The position numbers were made by a program, and so were the translations under genes. This document shows, piece after piece, positions 10,400 through 22,100 of a stretch of 64,000 nt of DNA. This DNA comes from Cristatella mucedo (Eukaryota; Bryozoa; Phylactolaemata; Cristatellidae). Location: NCBI GenBank assembly GCA_009760855.2, contig WPIO01000072.1:1288501-1352500 (forward strand), in the 5' to 3' direction. How positions within the stretch are numbered: position 1 is the first letter of the stretch; the number at the start of each line of letters is the position of its first letter. The notes under the pieces are model-generated. The model was given only the letters and a program-made list of their open reading frames with translations, did no database searches and was not told where the DNA came from.

Positions 10400-11625
10400 G
10401 TCTACGAGTTATCGCAGGGCTTTAGGCCTGTGCCGCTTCTTTTTACAATGTATAACCCTCCTCTGGCCTATGTGATTGCTAAGTACAATCTAGGCTTTCA
10501 CTTTAAGGTAGATAACACACGGCTGTACCTACGCTTCGATTGCTCCATGCCCTCCAGAACGTCACATTCTCTAGTCTATCTTGCTGCATGCATTGCTGAT
10601 AGCCGCACTTGGATGGCAGCGAACTTGCGCAAATTTAATGACGATAAAACCAACTTAGTCGTTATGGAAAACGAAATGTGACTCAAATGATTGAATGATG
10701 AATGCTTATAATTGGCTCTGACATATCTTCTGTAGCATATACACGTAATTTGGTTGTCGTGCTCGGAGGTGACCTTTCACTAGACGACCAAATTAGCTCC
10801 ACAGTTAAGGCTGCCTAATTTAAGCTATTAAATAATGAATAGGTTTGGGCCTGCTAGACAGGGTTACCACATATAAGTTGATCCGTGGTTTCGTGGCATC
10901 CCGTTTCGACTTCTGTAAGTCACTGCTGTTAGACCTGCCGACCTATGCAATCAGGCGCTTAAAGTTAGTGCAAATTTCTGCTTCTTGGCATGCAGCATAT
11001 TTCTAGGGCCTAGAAAGAGATTAAGTTTACTGAGGGTGATATACAATTTATTGGTATTATTACATTATTATATTATGCCTATCCTGGGGGTCGCAGATGC
11101 CACATTACACCACTTCTTGCTGACCTGGGCTGACTCCCAATGAAGCAGCGAATATACTTCAAGGTTTTATCACTCACTATTAGGTCCCTTCATTCTCCGG
11201 ATCTAGTCTACAAAAGAAACACTACTCCAGCACCAAGCCAAATATAGTACCACCCATCTTTCAGTTTCAAATCGTCTAGCCGTGCCTCAAGACAAACCTA
11301 ACTCCGTTGGAGACCTTGCTGTGAGTTCGTATTCTCCGAAAATGTAGAACTCACTCCCGACTGATCATAACGCTGCAAGTATGTTTTGGGTCCTTGCAAT
11401 TTGTCAGCTATGTGCTTATGCATGCTGACTGTTCGCGTTGCCACTAACCATTTAGACATGTTGACACTGTGCATTTTACCACTAACCATTTGATCTTGCT
11501 TCCTTTATAGCATTTGCAAATTGCCATGAAAGAGATTACGTTTTTTGAGATTAACAATACTTAAGGAATGTTAATATTATTATTACTACTACCACTATTA
11601 TTATGATGATCATTAATATTATTAT
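10400..11625 (+). mobile_element. LINE-A remnant, degenerate, with a nested tail
   Basis: Follows the RT ORF of 62150-63336 from the PRGSV region: MYNPPLAYVIAKYNLGFHF, then VDNTRLYLRF where the YADD box should be (degraded), WMAANLRKFNDDKTNLVVM, and so on, with many stops. At about 10990 it breaks into a LINE-A 3' tail (CTAGAAAGAGATTAAG then ATT-rich, to 11083) and then resumes the RT ORF at GTCGCAGATGCCACATTAC. It ends in its own degraded tail and an ATT-rich stretch before 11625. Confidence 0.8.
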
Positions 11626-11645
11626 GAGGTCTCACAATCTTGCAG

Positions 11646-12247
11646 TTGGTCAAAGCTCCGATACGAGCTCGAGGGCTTCAGTGCAGGGCGAAAACTTCGC
11701 CTTTGAAAGCGACCAAAATCAGATGTCGCCGGCCGCGATCGCCGACCCTGCCGAGCCGGAGCTCTCTGATGTACCTCCATTTCTGGGCACGCCGGCATGT
11801 GTTCGCAACGCGGCCGGCGCCGAACCGCACGTGCGCCTGACGCGGCCTACGGCAGCTGCTCGCGAGCCGTGCGCGTTCTTTGCCGCGGGCAAGACAGCTG
11901 ATTTGCAGGCGGCTCTGCCTGCGCCGGCGGCGGCGCCTTCGGCCCCTCCGGTCATGCAGCTCGTACCTCGAGACTGCCAAGTGGTGCAAGAATGCCCCAA
12001 CGGGGAAAGCAGCGACAGCAGTCGCAACCTTGTGCCGTCGGCGAGAGACGCTCAGAAGCTGGGCGCATCCTTTGGCCAGGCCAAGCCAGCTGGCTTGTTC
12101 GCCACGACTTCGGCGGCTCCTGCTGCCAGAGTCGCCTTTACGTCAACGACTGCTGCGAGCGAGGAGTTGTTCTACAGCGTCACCACACTCGATCATGTCC
12201 TCGAAACGAACACAATACGCCGGGCATTGCAGCTGCGACGCTCGTGA
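11646..12247 (+). CDS. Unidentified GC-rich reading frame, about 200 codons
   Basis: I do not recognise this product. A GC-rich block stands out from AT-rich flanks. The + frame stays open for about 200 codons and closes at TGA 12245-12247. It has a plausible protein composition (acidic, Ser, Ala, Pro; no long runs) and C/G-rich third positions, while the other frames give Arg-rich peptides typical of shadows. No signal peptide, transmembrane segment or Cys pattern is visible. CTTGCAG just before 11646 is a possible splice acceptor; the frame also extends 14 codons upstream to an ATG at 11603, but that part is LINE tail sequence. It may be one exon, a retrogene, or a GC island without coding function. 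Confidence 0.4.
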
Positions 12248-15200
12248 TGTGGTTGATGGGAGTAATTTCACCAGGCACAAAGCCGTGAGATCTCAGACAG
12301 CGGCTCGTGCTCTCAAACCACGCCGGACATCTGTTCTTGAGTCAACGGCACGTCCCTACTCACAATCACTGCATGCCAAAAGGCCAGGAGCAGTGCTTCC
12401 AACCTTCAAGCGGATATCACCCGCATTGGGCCTCCTATTTGGAATTAGCTAGGCTGGTGCGCCTCGAAACTTGAGCAGAAAGGCAGCCAGCCACTAGGGG
12501 TGGATGATGAAATTACCACAAGACGGTTAAGCTTGAGGAAAGAAGGCAGATAATCAATTTTGACCAGACTTCAGTTTCATAAAAAGCGAAGGGTGTTATG
12601 AGGAAGCATGTAAAAATTAAAAAGAATATGTATATAAATATATACAAATTGAATAGATAATATCAGTTTCATATTGAAATCCTTTGTGCACATACTTCTT
12701 TTTGCACCAAATTCACACACCTATTTCATATTGCACTCCTTCATCACACCTGAGCTAAATATAAAATGTCAAACTGTTACTTGATTACATTTTGTAATTT
12801 CTTATGATGTTTGATTTGACCTATGATGATCATGCTAATTTTTTGACATTCTTGCTAGTTGAAGTGAAGATGATAAAAGGTTAAATTGCATAAATGCAGC
12901 GGTGCAGCCCATCATTGCAGGCTATAGTAAATCTTTTTAAAATGCAAGCCTATATCTCCACTAGCTCAAGACAGCTGCATGATCCTTGTCGGTGAGCGGA
13001 TGGCTTGTTACTCACTCAGTATGCCCAGGTCTCACCGCGTAACCGTAACAATCATGCAAAAACAGCGTGTTGGCTACTGCAGCTCTAGTTTTTGTGCGGA
13101 CAACTTCAAGTGAATAGCTGCTGTGTTTGCGGCCGAGTTTATGGGTGGTAAGAAGAAATTCTAGAAATACTGGAATTTCGTCCCATGCTACCATTCATGC
13201 GTTTTTCTTGGCCTCTTAAGTGAGATTCAAAAATCCTAGCCAAGTAGTAGGGGCTTGCAGATTGAACTTGAACGGCCTTCCGAAAATGCCTGTGTCACTA
13301 AGAGCCGGTGAGTTTATGCTAGCAGCTGGCTCGGGTGCAGCAGTGAACACGTATTTGAGTCCACGCTACTCTCGCTAGTTCATTTAGCGGCACAACGCTC
13401 ACAAGCTCATAATAAGCCAAACGACAGCGTCATGGTGCTCAAAATCTTGCGAGCGGCGACATCTTTAACGTCCGATTCTCAAAAGCTCAAAGAAGTGCCT
13501 GTCTTTTACTTGTCCTGCTGCAAGCGACGGAATGCCCTGCAATTATGAACAGGGAAGCCGTTTTGCAATGTTTTGAATTTCCAACATGGTATGGTGGCTT
13601 CAATACAAGGTGCACACACAACGAGAATGAAGCGTGTTGCCTAACAGCGAACTAAAAATTTCAACGAGATTAAGCTTTTTCATACCATTCCAAGCTACAT
13701 TCTTTGTAGGCTATACATTGATGGCTAGAAATGCCAACTGGGTGTAGCTGAAAATAATTTTTCAGATACAACTCAGATTTCTCCAGGAAGTAGGAAGGAC
13801 TGAATATCTCTTTATCTTATGATGATACATGTATATCTAACTTTGACTATTCTCTTAATTCAACATGTAAGAGCTACAATGCAACGGCTACGCCAACCAG
13901 CCTGACTCGTTAAAAATAGTGTAGGAATGTGGTAATCGGTCTATGCTGGAAGTTACCCACAGGTCACAGCCTAGACTGGCATCTTTTGTGCATAGAGTAC
14001 GCTTGATAAAATATAGAAACATTGTTTCGTTGTCTAGCCAGCCACATAACCTGTTAAGATTTCAAAGCTGACTTTCGTCTGGTTTGGGGACCCGCGTATT
14101 AAATCGAGGACGATCTCTCCCTTGAGATCTGCCATTAGACCCGATGTCATGGTGGGTTCACTTGTCTGCAGGATGTCGATGCTTCCCAATTGCCTTTTAT
14201 GATGAGAGGTAAAGTTTCGCTGAAGTTAGTTTCTTGCGGATATCTCTACAGATTCTAATATTTCTGGGTTTGACGGAATTTCGTTTGTAGTGTTCCATAT
14301 ATAAACTTGCGTCTGACTTAATGCTACATCACCACTCAGTACGACTCCAGAGGCGCAACTAAATGCATTTTACACGGCGTCAGCTTCTATTCTTCCTATT
14401 GATTGCTTCTTCTAAAATCAAATTTAGTAGTTACTGTGTTTTCATATGTGTGAATAAATATATAGGCACGGATGAATGTGCAAAATTCCAATGCACGTTT
14501 TCTTAATGTTTTATTTAAAACAACGGCTGTCTGGTACCTGTAAAATGGGTAGAATGCCTAATGACCAACTGCAAGTATCGGCTTTGCCACCACATTAAAT
14601 TTTGAAACGAATCAGAGATTTGGTTTGTGCTTATCTTAACGTGTTCATAAGCCTTCTTTAACTTCTGTCTTACAAAGTCGTGTCTTTTTCACGTAAAGCT
14701 ATTTTATCCGCGTGCTGGTTTGTTAAGTTTTGCCAATTTCTCTGGCTCCTCGAACGTTAATGATACTTGAATCGGCTTGAGACGGGCGAGGGCTTAAGTG
14801 GCAGTACTACTTAAGCAGTTACTTAAATTTATATTAAACACGAAAACTATAATTCCATAAAGACTGTGGATAATCGTATTTGACCTATTCGTAGCATGAT
14901 CAATTGCCAATTCAAAATGTCGTTCTTTATTGCCGTCTTCGCTATCCAAATCTACTTTCTTCAGCCACAATTTATTTCGAAAGCTTTTCTAACGTGGCAG
15001 CACATATGCAGGTTCCAGTGTGGGCTAGTATCCAGTGCCTATTGGCCAAAATTGGAAACACGACGAACTTAAAGAACACAGGTCAGACAGAAGAAGAGCA
15101 ACACTATCACTTTTTGTTTACTTGCAATTAGTGAATATAGAAAGATCACACCCATGCACAGCAGGTCAGCATGTCTTTGGTAGAGGTTTTGGCGTTGCAT

Positions 15201-15254
15201 TTTACATTTATTGTGGTAAAATACAATCGCTTCCCTGATAAAATATCCTTGAAA
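12248..15254. other. Mostly AT-rich, no gene recognised
   Basis: The first 200 bases stay GC-rich and keep another frame open to 12452. The remainder shows no recognised domain, LINE tail or SINE box over about 2.8 kb. Confidence 0.4.
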
Positions 15255-15545
15255 GTCAGATTTATTTTAGTTCTTGTGGTTCGGCATACAGAACGCTGGC
15301 CCAGAACAGCACCAACGGTTTATTGTACAAGGCACGGAGCAGCAAGAAGCACGACTGCCTTCGCCCCCTTCTCACACTCGAGTTTCCTTCCACTCCTCCA
15401 GTCCCCCTGGTGACCCCGATGATTAATCGAGGACCACAACTGTGCAGCGGCCGACCCTGATGGTGAATCCACCATTTGGCCACCAGCGGTTACCGGCCAG
15501 TGTCCATGCCACATCACAGGCTCATTAGAGGAGCCGGCCTACACT
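15255..15545 (-). other. GC-rich segment with AATAAA on the - strand, LTR-like or 3'-end-like
   Basis: A GC-rich block in AT-rich surroundings. On the - strand, CCTTGTACAATAAACCG is followed by a GT-rich stretch, the arrangement of a poly(A) site as in an LTR R-U5 region or a gene 3' end. No paired LTR, primer binding site or coding domain is seen, so the class is undecided. Confidence 0.3.
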
Positions 15546-15554
15546 CGTTCATCA

Positions 15555-16268
15555 TCAATTTTGTTCATGGCAACGGATTGTAGTAATTACTGCTACCTGC
15601 TTGCTGGCCTACCGGTATGTGCAATCAAGCGCTTACGGCTGATGCAAAACTCAGCAGCTAGGCTTGTTTGTCGTGAGCATCACGGCTGCCACATCACACC
15701 ACTTCTCGCCGACCTGCACTGGCTCCCAGTCAAGCAACGGATCAACTTCAAGGTTTTTTCGCTCACTTTTAGGTCCTTTCATTCTTTGGCTTCAGCCTAC
15801 CTATCAGATCCACTCCATCACTCGGCCAAGCACCATACTGCCCGCTTTTTGGAAACTAACTGTTTACCTATACCTCGTACAAACCTCAAATCCTGTGGAG
15901 ACCGTGCATTTAGTCCATATGCTCCCAAAGCCTGGAACTCACTCCCAACTTGTGTCACAACATCTTCTGACTTGATCATATTTAAAAAGAACTTAAAAAC
16001 GCACCTATTTATGACAGCATTCGATGGGTCCCTGTGATTCGCCTTTTATGTGCTGTATGTGGTGACATAGTGCATACTGCTACTAACCACATGTGCATGC
16101 TGACCCTGTGCACGTCACCCCTAACAATGGTATTTATGTTGTTTATCAAGCATGATACCACTCACCATCCGATCGTGTTTCCTTTGCAGCAGATGTAAAG
16201 CGCCTAGAAAGAGATTGAGTTATTTGAGGGCGTTTTATCAATAATATTATTAATATTATTATTATTAC
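15555..16268 (+). mobile_element. LINE-A fragment (+)
   Basis: 5'-truncated copy beginning within the NSLLTGLPACAI part of the ORF (here LLAGLPVCAIKRLRLMQNSA). The frame is open to FKKNLKTHLFMTAFDGSL, about 150 codons, then 3' UTR, hairpin (AAAGCGCC at 16197) and ATT tail at 16240-16267. It is one of the better preserved C-terminal ends. Confidence 0.9.
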
Positions 16269-17969
16269 CAACTAGTGCTTCCTCAATGCCAATCTTTCTT
16301 TTCCTTAGATATCTTACCAGACCAGTGATTAGGGCATTGACTTTGTTCCTGAATTATTCAGCTCCCACTGAATAATAAATACGTTCAGCTTTAGCTTAGG
16401 ATGCTTTTTTTGTTACCCCAATAGACAAAACTCCTTTTTACAATACTAGCTGCTTGGAGCACAGTCCTAAATAATTATTATAAATATTGCCTAATCGTTT
16501 GGCTGTCTTCAGACTTGCACACGTTCATCCAATTCTTCTGTTCGAAATTTGCTCTGATACTGAGCTTGGCATTTATGCCTTGGATCGACTAAGCCAACAC
16601 ATTTGTTAATAGAATTTTTTTTTTTAATTGACCTCAAGCTCAGTTAGTAGTAATGATGACTGACGGTTTATTAGTCAACAGATAGATAGTAGTGAGCATG
16701 TGTTTACATTGGTTGATCTTATTTTCAACTAAATATTATTAATTTATGTCGGGAAAGTTAAAAGTGCACTGTACAAGTTGTTCGTGCTCAAGAGATGGGC
16801 TGCCTGAAAAATAAATTTCATGCAAAGTGAGAGTATATTTTTTCTTTAAAAGCCGCGTATGCATTCAGTGACCTCAAAAAATATAAAAAAAAGTACTTCA
16901 CACTCCGACCCCGAGATCGTTCTACTTTTTAAATTTATAGATTTCGCTTGAAACCGATCCGTTTTGCTTAGCACCTGCTCAGAAGTGTTTCAGTAAGTTC
17001 CTTATTACGGACACAGTGTGCCTTCGTGGTCAATCTATAAAATTTCTTATCGTATTTGCGAAAAAGGCTATATTTTTAAAAAGAAATATTATTGTCACCT
17101 CCAGTTGTTATAAGTAAAACTTAGTTATCAAAATAACCGTCGTCATTTACTCTATTCTAGCTTAAATTCAATAATAAGGCAGCCACAAAGAGCAGTATAT
17201 ATCTAGAATTTGTGACGAAACTACCATAATAGATTGACTTTCTGAATTAGGTCGGGTCTGACAGGAGATTCTAAGTTTGAAGTGGTAATGCTAATAAGAA
17301 TTTAATGAAAATCAGCTAATTGTGAAGGCTTCGTGAGGTTACATGAAAACTAAATTGACCTGGTTGCCTAAATAATTGCACTAATCTAGGTATGTATTCA
17401 TCTCCAAGCAGGTTCCTCACGTTTTAAATACTGTGCAACAGGATACAGTCCGTTTTGGTACTGAATACCAAAATAGATATTTGAATCGGCAGTGGATGCG
17501 GCTTCAACTCGTGCACAACAGGGTCACTGCTTTTGCTGTTTCGTTGCTAATCTCAGTTTTGAGTTGTGGGTCCACGAATCACTTCAATCTTTTTTGTACC
17601 AACTAATAGTTTCATGTATAAGACTTACAGTACTTGTGGGTGAGCCTAATGAAATTGCTAAGAGTATGAGACTTTTCAGTGCATCCTAGCGTAAGTGCCA
17701 GTTGAGCTAGCTTGGTTTCAGCACACATTGTCTTGAAAAGTGCATCACTACATGCTATTAACAAAAATCGATCGAATCAGACAAATCAGTTATTGCGAGT
17801 TTAGCGTTAACATAAAAAACTCAAAAGATAGATACATGGGTATAGTATCGGAATAAAGAAATATGGTGCAAAAGCCACTGAACTTACAATGAGCTATTTT
17901 TATCACGCCGGCTGAAAAATACCGTCAGGTGAAGATTTTAAAATAGGGCAAGCACGTTTATAGAAAAAT
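16269..17969. other. AT-rich, no gene recognised
   Basis: No domain, SINE box or LINE end seen. Confidence 0.4.
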
Positions 17970-18260
17970 CAAAACATTTAGCTTTGAAAACACCTATTTA
18001 ACACAGAATGTTGTGTGCCCATGTAATTCTTTCTTTGTTTGCTTATGCGTGTTGACACTATGCATGCTACCGCTAGCGATATTTGCATTCTGACCCTGTG
18101 CATGTTCCTCTGACCATGCTTTTCTTTCTGTCATTGAGCATACTATCATTGAGCATTCAATCATGCTTCCTTTGCTGCAAATGTAAAGAACATAGAAAAA
18201 GATTAGGTTCTCTGAGGGCGCTATACAAATGTAATTGTGTTATTAACGGTATTATTATGA
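17970..18260 (+). mobile_element. LINE-A 3' UTR fragment
   Basis: Recognisable from GCTTATGCGTGTTGACACTA through the CTGACCCTGTGCATG motif to GTAAAGAACATAGAAAAAG...GGGCGCTATACAAATG and a weak ATT tail. The left arm of the terminal hairpin is mutated. Confidence 0.8.
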
Positions 18261-19179
18261 CTCCACGTGGCCACTGGCTATTGGTCTGGCGGAAAACGCC
18301 CAACCTTCCGGGAGGCTTTCGGTCTGCTCCTACGCATACCATTTTTATTAAGCATGCTGGGCTGAGCCCGAGTCAAAGGTCCTTAGTCGCACACTGCTCA
18401 AGGCAGCAAGGCCACCCCTCTGGCCCACGGCCTGAACTTCTTTTCTCACTTGACACCCAAAAAATATCCATTCCGAGCGGTTCCTACCCTCGAGTATTCC
18501 TTTTACCTTGTGCATTATTTTATATATATTATTTTACGTGTTGGTTACTGCTGGCGTATTGCGAGCGTTAGGTCTCTAACTGCGGCATGTACTATGCCTC
18601 AAACCGAACTAGTGAGGTTCGGTCGGTTTAACAGCACCGACCCTGTGCAGGTCAGCAGTCCGGAATCGAAGAGCGTATCCATTGAAATCTATGTCACGGA
18701 GCCTCTCCGCAGCTGTGCGTATATCTATGGCTGTGCAGCGCTTGAATTTATGTGGTAGCGAGCCCAATTTGTTTAATCGTTTCCGCAGCTCAAGTAATCA
18801 CGTTTGTTGTAGTTCTTGCCGCGCGATGTTTTAGCAGCACTGTTGCCATTACTAAATTATACACACAGTGAGACTATCCGGAATTGAGTGGTCTCGGAAG
18901 GTATTCCACATCGCTTCAACTTACCGTTCGCTGTTCAGCCTGCTACCGCCTGTCCTTTGCAGTAAAACGCACTCGCGTTCGTAGCCGAGTTTCCTGGGCA
19001 TCGGTTTCGTCGCACGGTCGGAATATCCCAAGTACGCAGGGCTCTCTAGCTAAGCGAGCATGCTTACGCTTCGTGAAATGTCCTAAAAATTATTGAATGA
19101 AGTCTTGTGGTCCCACAAATTCTGAACCAACGCTTGTAAATGTGCGCTTGTCACACCGTAGACTTGGTCAAAATTCGAA
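18261..19179. other. PRPF3 upstream region
   Basis: The segment 18260-18480 is GC-richer and, on the - strand, carries TTAATAAAAATGG. From 18780 the sequence has scattered CpG and no clear TATA box. The PRPF3 transcription start is presumably within this stretch or on an upstream exon; I see no PWI-domain exon here. Confidence 0.35.
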
Positions 19180-22100
19180 ATGCCATCAAAGGACCACCGA
19201 TCGTCAAGAAACGACCGTGAGCGGGACTATGAGAGGGAAAAGGATTACGACAGAGACAGGGACCACGACAGAGACCGCGAAAGGGACAAAGACCGAGATA
19301 GAACCAGCAGGAAGCGGAAGGTGAGCAGCCGTTGCAGCGTCTACTTTTTTGCTGGTTCCTGATCGGCTCACCTCAATCCTATGTAAGCGTGCAGCTGGAA
19401 ATAGAATAAGCTAGCCGCGCTGGAAGAGACTCAAATGGGGAGCTCAGTCGTGGTTATGTGTTTATACATACAATCTATTTTCGAGCTCTTCGTTTGTCTC
19501 AAAGTGTGGCTCACAGCAATCGGTTCAGGCACTGCTGTTGCCGTTGCGTCGTAGACTGACCTCCGAGTTTTTCAATGCTGTTGCATTTTTTCGACAGCTG
19601 TGTGATATGCCCACGATTCGCTTGTTTTTTCCTTACCGTTTGGTGCAAGCATGGAGTGGTGGACTCAGTGGCTCTCTGCCTGTCATCTCTCAATTTGAGT
19701 GGGTCTCGCATCTTTAAGGCGCTTCCCTAGACGTCGTTGGCCTGTTCTTGATATAAAAGACATGCCAGCTACTTGTCGTTTCCGTACTTCTCGGGCTTGA
19801 TGAAAAGAGTTATGATTACATGTACATCTCTATTAGCTCTACTCTAATCTACGGGTAGGGGTGGGGGCTGTTTGTAGACCTGCACATATGTCCTTTGAAA
19901 AATGATTGCGCCATCTATTATGGCACTATGTTGCTGTGAGTCCTCCTGTGTTTTTACAGTTTTAGTCGTATATTTGTGATGTTGCTGTGAATTATGTTTT
20001 AATAAAGGTAACTTTAAGAAATACAGCACACATATAAACCATTTATCCTAAGCATATACTGGTTCATATTTAGAATTTCTTAAAGAAAATATTCTGTTCC
20101 AAGGTCATGGTATCCACTGCTTCTGAATTTATAAGAGTTGAGTCCGTCCCGGTATCGCAGGGCCTTACAAAAACTTAAAAAATTTGCTTACTAGCTTTGT
20201 TTGCAATGTAACCTGATGCCAGTTAGGCAGATGCTCGGTTGATAGATCTGCTTGGTTGGTTCTCTATTGCTATGGAAACCAAGTACAGAGTCTATGTTGG
20301 TGTGCCTTTTGTGGAACTCTTTGGTAAATGTAAGGGGTGCTTTATTTCTGCTTATGAAAGTCTGCTTTGATTTTAACAGCCCCACAATATACTTTGGAGC
20401 AAGGAATTGGCAATTACACAGGCTCTAGTGTATGCTCACGCAGATACCTCGATACATCAAAGGTGTATTCCTCAAAAAATTATAATAAGGCTTCTATCAC
20501 ACTCTAAGAGATCTAATATTTTTCTAGGCCCTGTACAGATGTTGCAAAGGAAGCATGTCAAATGGTTAGTGATACAATGGACAGTATCAACACACATTAG
20601 CTGCCAAAGGACAATCCATACGGACCCAGCAAATGCTGTGAGAACAAGGTCTGCTATTTTTTTTGGCTTTTTAAATGTCGAGATCAGTTGATGTCATGAC
20701 GTAAGTCGGAAGTGAGTTTCAGGCTTTGGAAACGTAAAAAAAGCTTTATCATCAAATGACCTGATGGTTAAAGGTACAGCATGTGACTTGAGTTAGAATA
20801 TCTGTGGTACGATGCAAAGCACGAGATTGGAGTAGGTTTCAAAGGTAGGCCGGCACGAGAGAATGGAGGGATCTAAAAGTGTACGACAAATCGTTGAAGT
20901 CAGTACACTGGTGGATGGGGAGCTAGTGCAGCTCGGTGAGAAATGGTGTAATGTGGCAAGTGCTGTGTTCTCGACTGACAAGCCTTGCTGCTGAGCTATG
21001 CCTAAACTGGAAGCGCCTTATTGCATCGGCCCTAAAACCAGGAAGCAGTGAATTACTTAAGCATAAATGTTGCAAATGCATTGACTGACTATAATGGATG
21101 ATCCCTGTCAAAACAGGCACATGTAGCATTATAAAGGAAAACAGGATTTTGACTTGAAGCAGTTATACTTTTCGCGACCACCCTCTCCTCCCTTACCTAA
21201 ATGTAATTGTACATTTGAATGCCCTAAAGTGCTGTATTACATGCTTTTGTGAGATACCATCTGATACTTTTGTGAAAACCATCAATTTTCACAGGAAATG
21301 CCTCTTCAACAATGCTTAGTGCAAGGGGCTTGTATATGTGTGAGTGCATTATGAAGTTTTTCATTGAACAGGAAGTTATGCTTTTGTGTTTGCTCTTAGC
21401 TGCTCACTCGGTGTTTCAGTGAGCTTTCGTTGCTGCAACCGTGCTCCTCACCTGAAAAAAAGTTCATTTAGATTATTCATCACACCTGTATGCCTAATTT
21501 GTCCAGCTGTCCATCAGTCCATCAGTTCTTGATTGGCTGCTACATGTTAAACGTTGCCCATAGCTCTTGTGCTCAAGGTGAGATAAATGGTGGAGGAGAT
21601 AGAACAAAATCTTGCATTTGCACCTTGCTGGTCACACTTACTGTTTTATGCCCATATTCATGCATTTTGTGTTTGTGTGCACTCACTTGTGCACATAGGC
21701 TCTGTGCACATGCGCCCCCCAGCTGTGCAATGGCTAGTGCGTGACTCGGTGACTTAAATGCTACTGCATGGGTGCAGTAATGCTCAATTGAGTTCATGTT
21801 TGCGTTTGCACAGCAGCCCACAATACTACTAAGCCGTCTGCTATTGTGGTCCTTGCCGTTGCAATTAAATTAGAGCTTTGTTGGCATCTTGGCAGGCAAC
21901 TGCATTCGAGGTGCAATCTGCTTCAGCCACCTTTTTGTACCTTCAACTGCCTTTTGCTTTCAACCCTGCAATTGCTTGCTACATGCCCTCTCTTGTTACT
22001 TATGTACCACTACTATTCCTTAGCTTTCCGGCTGCAGTTCATGAATCTTTTCTGACGTCAGGTTTTGGCTCTAGTCAAAAGCAGTATCATTTTCCTGAAT

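Noticed and set aside
19097-19180. Peptide NSEPTLVNV resembles the PWI motif FSEPTVVTA of PRPF3, with a GTAAAT donor after it
   Set aside because: A stop lies directly before the ATG, the residues around it do not fit PWI, and the only local intron would be about 27 bases. Chance similarity.
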